Shown piece after piece: positions 16,171 to 18,534 of a stretch of DNA of 18,534 bases. The stretch spans positions 1 through 18,534 of the forward strand of contig JAHRFV010000006.1 in assembly GCA_019084435.1 (NCBI GenBank), given 5' to 3'. The notes beneath the pieces are model-generated. The model did not search any database. It was not told the DNA's origin and was given only the letters and a program-made list of their open reading frames with translations. The stretch's first letter is position 1, and each line of letters opens with the position of its first letter. This DNA is from Dethiosulfatibacter sp. GTDB lineage: Bacteria; Bacillota_A; Clostridia; Tissierellales; Dethiosulfatibacteraceae. The translations under genes were made by a program, and so were the position numbers.

Positions 16171-17559
16171 CTATAGCCCCAGTTTTTTAATACGATATTG
16201 AAGGGTTTGTCTTGGAATATTTAATATTTCAGCAGCTTTGGAGATGTTATTTTCTGTACTTTCCAGTGCCGCGCATATTATTTTCTGCTCTGTTTTTTCG
16301 AGAACCTCACTCAATGAACCGATATCATCTAAAGAAATGCTGTCATTTTTTCTTCTGCCTGATTTAAACTGAAAAGGCAGATGCTCCTCCCTTATAATGT
16401 CAACATCAAATAGACTGGCAATACCCTCTATGGTATGCTGAAGCTCCCGCACATTGCCCGGCCAGTCATAATTCATGAATATCTCCATTACGTTGCTCGA
16501 GAGATTTCTGATAAATTTGTTCTTCTCTTTGTTGTACTTTTCGATGAAAAAATCTACAAGAACAGGTATGTCCTCTTTTCTTTCTTTCAATTCGGGAACA
16601 ATGATGGATATAACATTTAATCGATAGAAGAGGTCCTTACGGAGCTGTCCTGTTGACAAAATATCTTCAATATCTGAGTTGAAGGCTGCCATGATCCGAA
16701 CGTCCACATCAATTGTATTGGAGGCGCCAACTCGTCTAATATTATGGTTTTGCAAGGCCCGTAAAAGCTTTGCCTGCAAGTCTAGAGGCATGGAGTTTAT
16801 TTCATCCAGGAATAGAGTTCCCCCATGAGCCAATTCAAATAATCCCGGTCTGTTTTCTGCACCGGTGAAGCTTCCCTTGACAGAACCAAACAGTATGCTT
16901 TCAAGCAGGTTTGCCGGTAGAGCGGCACAGTTCTGGGCAATGAAGGGCTTGTTTTTTCTAGTGCTGGCGTTATGGATTGCCTGAACGAAAAGCTCTTTTC
17001 CGGTACCGGTCCTTCCACCGATTAGGACTGGTGAATCAGTCTGAGAGGCTTTGAAAGCCAATGTCTTCAGTTTTAACATCTCTTTTGACTGACCGATTAT
17101 ATCGACAAAGGTATATTTTGCATCAGTGACAATATCCTTGGCCTGAGACTGTGGTTTATACAATTCGCTTTGTAGATTGACAATTTTTTCAGATAGTTCT
17201 TTGACCTGGGTAATATTTTTGGATACCTCTACCGCACCAATAATTTTATTATTGGCCTTGATTGGAAATGAGGAGTTGACTGTGGATATCTTATCACCCT
17301 TGTAGTTGATAAATACCTGCTCTTTGTTGATGATGGTGCTTCTAGTCTCCATAGATTGTAGCAATGTGCTGGTTTCATGTGTCAATGACGGATAGATTTC
17401 AAGAACATGTCTTCCAATAGCGGTTTTGCCCTCTATGCTGTCGACGATCCGGGCAGATTTGTTATAGTAAATAATCCTGCCCTTATCATCAATTATCTGG
17501 ATACCCTCATCAATATAGTCCAAAATGTTCAGTATTGATTCATAATATTTCTCATCCAT
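16171..17559 (-). CDS. RocR-like sigma-54-dependent transcriptional activator
   Basis: A bacterial enhancer-binding protein, 462 aa. An N-terminal PAS-type sensor (about 1-120) contains YESILNILDYIDEGIQIID and LEIYPSLTHETSTLL, which resemble B. subtilis RocR, the activator of arginine catabolism. The AAA+ domain follows: Walker A GGRTGTGKE (181-189), GSFTGA loop (229-234; usual form GAFTGA), Walker B TLFLDE, RKDLFYRL arginine fingers and WPGNVRELQ. A Fis-type helix-turn-helix (about 433-462) ends the protein. The start is ATG 17559, because GGAGG (17565-17569) is 5 bp before it; the ATG at 17571 has a poorly spaced site. It lies 31 bp after the DUF1934 gene. The sigma-54 promoter at 18187-18202 ahead of kdd is its probable target, with a lysine-pathway effector suspected but not shown. 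Confidence 0.93.
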   Translation of the reverse strand: MDEKYYESILNILDYIDEGIQIIDDKGRIIYYNKSARIVDSIEGKTAIGRHVLEIYPSLTHETSTLLQSMETRSTIINKEQVFINYKGDKISTVNSSFPIKANNKIIGAVEVSKNITQVKELSEKIVNLQSELYKPQSQAKDIVTDAKYTFVDIIGQSKEMLKLKTLAFKASQTDSPVLIGGRTGTGKELFVQAIHNASTRKNKPFIAQNCAALPANLLESILFGSVKGSFTGAENRPGLFELAHGGTLFLDEINSMPLDLQAKLLRALQNHNIRRVGASNTIDVDVRIMAAFNSDIEDILSTGQLRKDLFYRLNVISIIVPELKERKEDIPVLVDFFIEKYNKEKNKFIRNLSSNVMEIFMNYDWPGNVRELQHTIEGIASLFDVDIIREEHLPFQFKSGRRKNDSISLDDIGSLSEVLEKTEQKIICAALESTENNISKAAEILNIPRQTLQYRIKKLGL

Positions 17560-17570
17560 ACAAACCTCCA

Positions 17571-17586
17571 TGCCGATAATTCGGCA
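17571..17586 (-). repeat. Small hairpin between the DUF1934 gene and the activator
   Basis: TGCCGA (17571-17576) and TCGGCA (17581-17586) form a 6-bp stem with a 4-nt loop immediately 5' of the GGAGG ribosome site of the activator gene. There is no T-run, so it is not a normal terminator. It may lower or tune translation of the activator. Confidence 0.4.
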
Positions 17587-17590
17587 CCTC

Positions 17591-18013
17591 TTAACTAGTT
17601 GTTATTTCTAGCTTATTGATTGTCTCGGAATCGGTTCCAAAGCTCATCCTATATTCGAGGTAAATCTTACCTTTCCCTAATTGGTCAAGATCGCATTCCA
17701 CTTTTGTTGTGTTTAAAACAATTGCGAAAGTGCCATACTCTGTAACATAACTGCTTTTGGATTTTTCACCCTCTTGAAACTCTAGGAAGGCAGACGCTTG
17801 CACACCGCTTCTTTTCATGGTCAGCTTTTTGCCACCATCTGATATGAGTCTGGTGACAGAGCCCTCCATTCCTGATATTTCTGACTCTATATATTCAAAG
17901 CAGTAATGACTGTCATCCATAAAAAAGTTACCTTCAGTTGTAAGCTCTGTAATCAGTGGATTTTGACCCTTTGATGTCTGTGTGCTGATGACTTTGATCT
18001 TTATATCTTTCAT
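17591..18013 (-). CDS. DUF1934 (YwiB-like) protein
   Basis: A 140-aa cytoplasmic protein of the DUF1934 family, a small calycin-like beta-barrel of unknown function found in Bacillota. The strand pattern KIKVISTQTSKGQNPLITELTTEG (in blocks), YCFEYIESEISGMEGSVTRL, KLTMKRSGVQASAFLEF, TEYGTFAIVLNTTKVE and KIYLEYRMSF matches that family. The start is ATG 18013 with AAGGAG at 18021-18026; the in-frame start further up at 18085 would give an atypical Cys/Phe-rich leader and lacks a ribosome site. It precedes the sigma-54 activator by 31 bp in the same direction and is divergent from kdd, so it shares their control region. A specific job in lysine catabolism cannot be claimed. Confidence 0.85.
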   Translation of the reverse strand: MKDIKIKVISTQTSKGQNPLITELTTEGNFFMDDSHYCFEYIESEISGMEGSVTRLISDGGKKLTMKRSGVQASAFLEFQEGEKSKSSYVTEYGTFAIVLNTTKVECDLDQLGKGKIYLEYRMSFGTDSETINKLEITTS

Positions 18014-18032
18014 TTTTCCACTCCTTTTCTGT

Positions 18033-18041
18033 ATTTTACCA
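18033..18041 (-). promoter_or_regulatory. Possible extended -10 for the DUF1934/activator operon
   Basis: On the minus strand TGGTAAAAT (18041-18033) is an extended -10 box. No good -35 is found at the right distance, where the sequence is only A/T-rich. The expected transcript start would fall very close to the ribosome site, so this is a weak call. Confidence 0.3.
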
Positions 18042-18079
18042 CAGCTTTTGTTAAAAAAAAAGCAAAATTGACAAAAATT

Positions 18080-18095
18080 AGGCAATTAATTGCCT
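18080..18095. promoter_or_regulatory. 16-bp perfect palindrome, candidate enhancer (UAS)
   Basis: AGGCAATTAATTGCCT is fully self-complementary. Its centre is about 125 bp upstream of the expected kdd transcription start, the usual distance for an enhancer bound by a sigma-54 activator, and it lies between the divergent DUF1934 and kdd genes. It is the best candidate site for the neighbouring RocR-like protein. A second 12-bp palindrome, ATAATTAATTAT (18164-18175), shares its core but is weaker and AT-only. Confidence 0.6.
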
Positions 18096-18186
18096 GAAAT
18101 TGGGCACTCGTTTGCTTTTAAGTGTTTTATGAATTTTAAAACGTTGAAAAATACTGATTTTTGATAATTAATTATGAAAAGAAACA

Positions 18187-18202
18187 TGGCACGCTAATTG
18201 CA
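18187..18202 (+). promoter_or_regulatory. Sigma-54 promoter of kdd
   Basis: TGGCAC-GCTAA-TTGCA matches the sigma-54 consensus TGGCAC-N5-TTGCW at every defined position, with GG (18188-18189) and GC (18200-18201) ten bases apart. Transcription should start near 18213, giving a leader of about 58 nt before kdd. Confidence 0.93.
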
Positions 18203-18270
18203 AATGATAATGTAAGAGGTATATGCATTTTTATGATGACTATTTAAATAAAATATTTGGAGGAATATCA

Positions 18271-18534
18271 ATGAAAAAAGGAAATCCATTCGGAACACAC
18301 AGGGTTATCGAACCAAAAGGTGTGCTGCCGCAACCGGCGCTAAAAATCGACAACACCATGGAAATCTATGACAATGAAATTTTGATAGAAGTTAAGACAT
18401 TGAACGTTGATTCTGCAAGCTTTACACAGATAAAGGATCAGGCAGAAGGTGACGTGGAAAAAATCAAGGAAATCATGAAGGGTATTGTAGCAGAAAGAGG
18501 GAAACACCAGAATCCTGTAACGGGTTCAGGAGGT
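18271..18534 (+). CDS. kdd: L-erythro-3,5-diaminohexanoate dehydrogenase, 3' truncated
   Basis: The first 88 codons of Kdd, the NAD-dependent enzyme that oxidatively deaminates L-erythro-3,5-diaminohexanoate to 5-amino-3-oxohexanoate in anaerobic lysine fermentation. The N-terminal blocks GTHRVIEPKGVLPQPALKID, IYDNEILIEVKTLNVDSAS and RGKHQNPVTGSGG match the family as I know it. GGAGG (18259-18263) is 7 bp before ATG 18271. The frame is open to the window edge, and the NAD-binding domain lies beyond it. In known lysine fermenters kdd is followed or accompanied by kce, kal and the aminomutase genes, so a full lysine operon probably continues to the right. The strong sigma-54 promoter shows activator-dependent expression. 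Confidence 0.9.
   Translation, partial: MKKGNPFGTHRVIEPKGVLPQPALKIDNTMEIYDNEILIEVKTLNVDSASFTQIKDQAEGDVEKIKEIMKGIVAERGKHQNPVTGSGG

Noticed and set aside
18014..18085. N-terminal extension of the DUF1934 protein
   Set aside because: The extension is Cys/Phe/Lys-rich, unlike the family, and the AAGGAG site points at the ATG at 18013.
18164..18175. ATAATTAATTAT palindrome as an activator site
   Set aside because: It is made only of A and T in an AT-rich region and lies just 11 bp before the sigma-54 box, so chance or DNA bending is more likely than an enhancer.

Overview
The window looks like the chromosome of an anaerobic, amino-acid-fermenting member of the Clostridia (Bacillota). The signs are moderate-to-low GC, strong AGGAGG-type ribosome binding sites, SAM-I and tandem glycine riboswitches with intrinsic terminators, a split glycine decarboxylase P-protein (gcvPA/gcvPB), a DUF1934 gene, and the start of a lysine-fermentation gene (kdd) behind a sigma-54 promoter. 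No genus can be assigned from the sequence alone. No tRNA, rRNA, CRISPR array, insertion sequence or phage gene was seen.

Layout, left to right on the + strand. (1) Positions 1-3740 hold the end of a histidine-utilisation operon, hutU (5' truncated), hutH and hutI. Each enzyme departs from the textbook active-site pattern at one or more positions. The operon ends in an AT-rich terminator. (2) Positions 3793-6411 hold a YtrA-type GntR repressor gene with a probable autoregulatory operator, followed by an ABC ATPase and two small ABC-2 type membrane subunits. (3) Positions 6447-8959 hold a promoter, a SAM-I riboswitch with a clear terminator/antiterminator switch, metY (O-acetylhomoserine sulfhydrylase) and metA. 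MetA carries Glu111, so it should make O-acetylhomoserine, the substrate of MetY. (4) Positions 9000-13634 hold a promoter, a tandem glycine riboswitch with terminator, and gcvT-gcvH-gcvPA-gcvPB with overlapping or nearly touching genes. The lipoamide dehydrogenase is not in the window.

On the - strand, 13614-15952 encodes an MFS_3-type exporter and, overlapping it by 4 bp, an unrecognised exported or membrane protein. Their upstream region holds a good sigma-A promoter with a palindrome over the -10 and a direct repeat. Positions 16171-18013 (also -) encode a RocR-like PAS/AAA+/Fis sigma-54 activator and, just upstream of it, a DUF1934 (YwiB-like) protein.

The right edge (18014-18534) is the most informative regulatory region. 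It has a 16-bp perfect palindrome that could be an enhancer site, a near-consensus sigma-54 promoter, and the first 88 codons of L-erythro-3,5-diaminohexanoate dehydrogenase (kdd), an enzyme of lysine fermentation. The simplest reading is that the adjacent RocR-like activator turns on a lysine-fermentation operon continuing beyond the window. Overall the region groups catabolism of histidine, glycine and lysine, with one-carbon units from the glycine and histidine routes feeding tetrahydrofolate, next to methionine synthesis.
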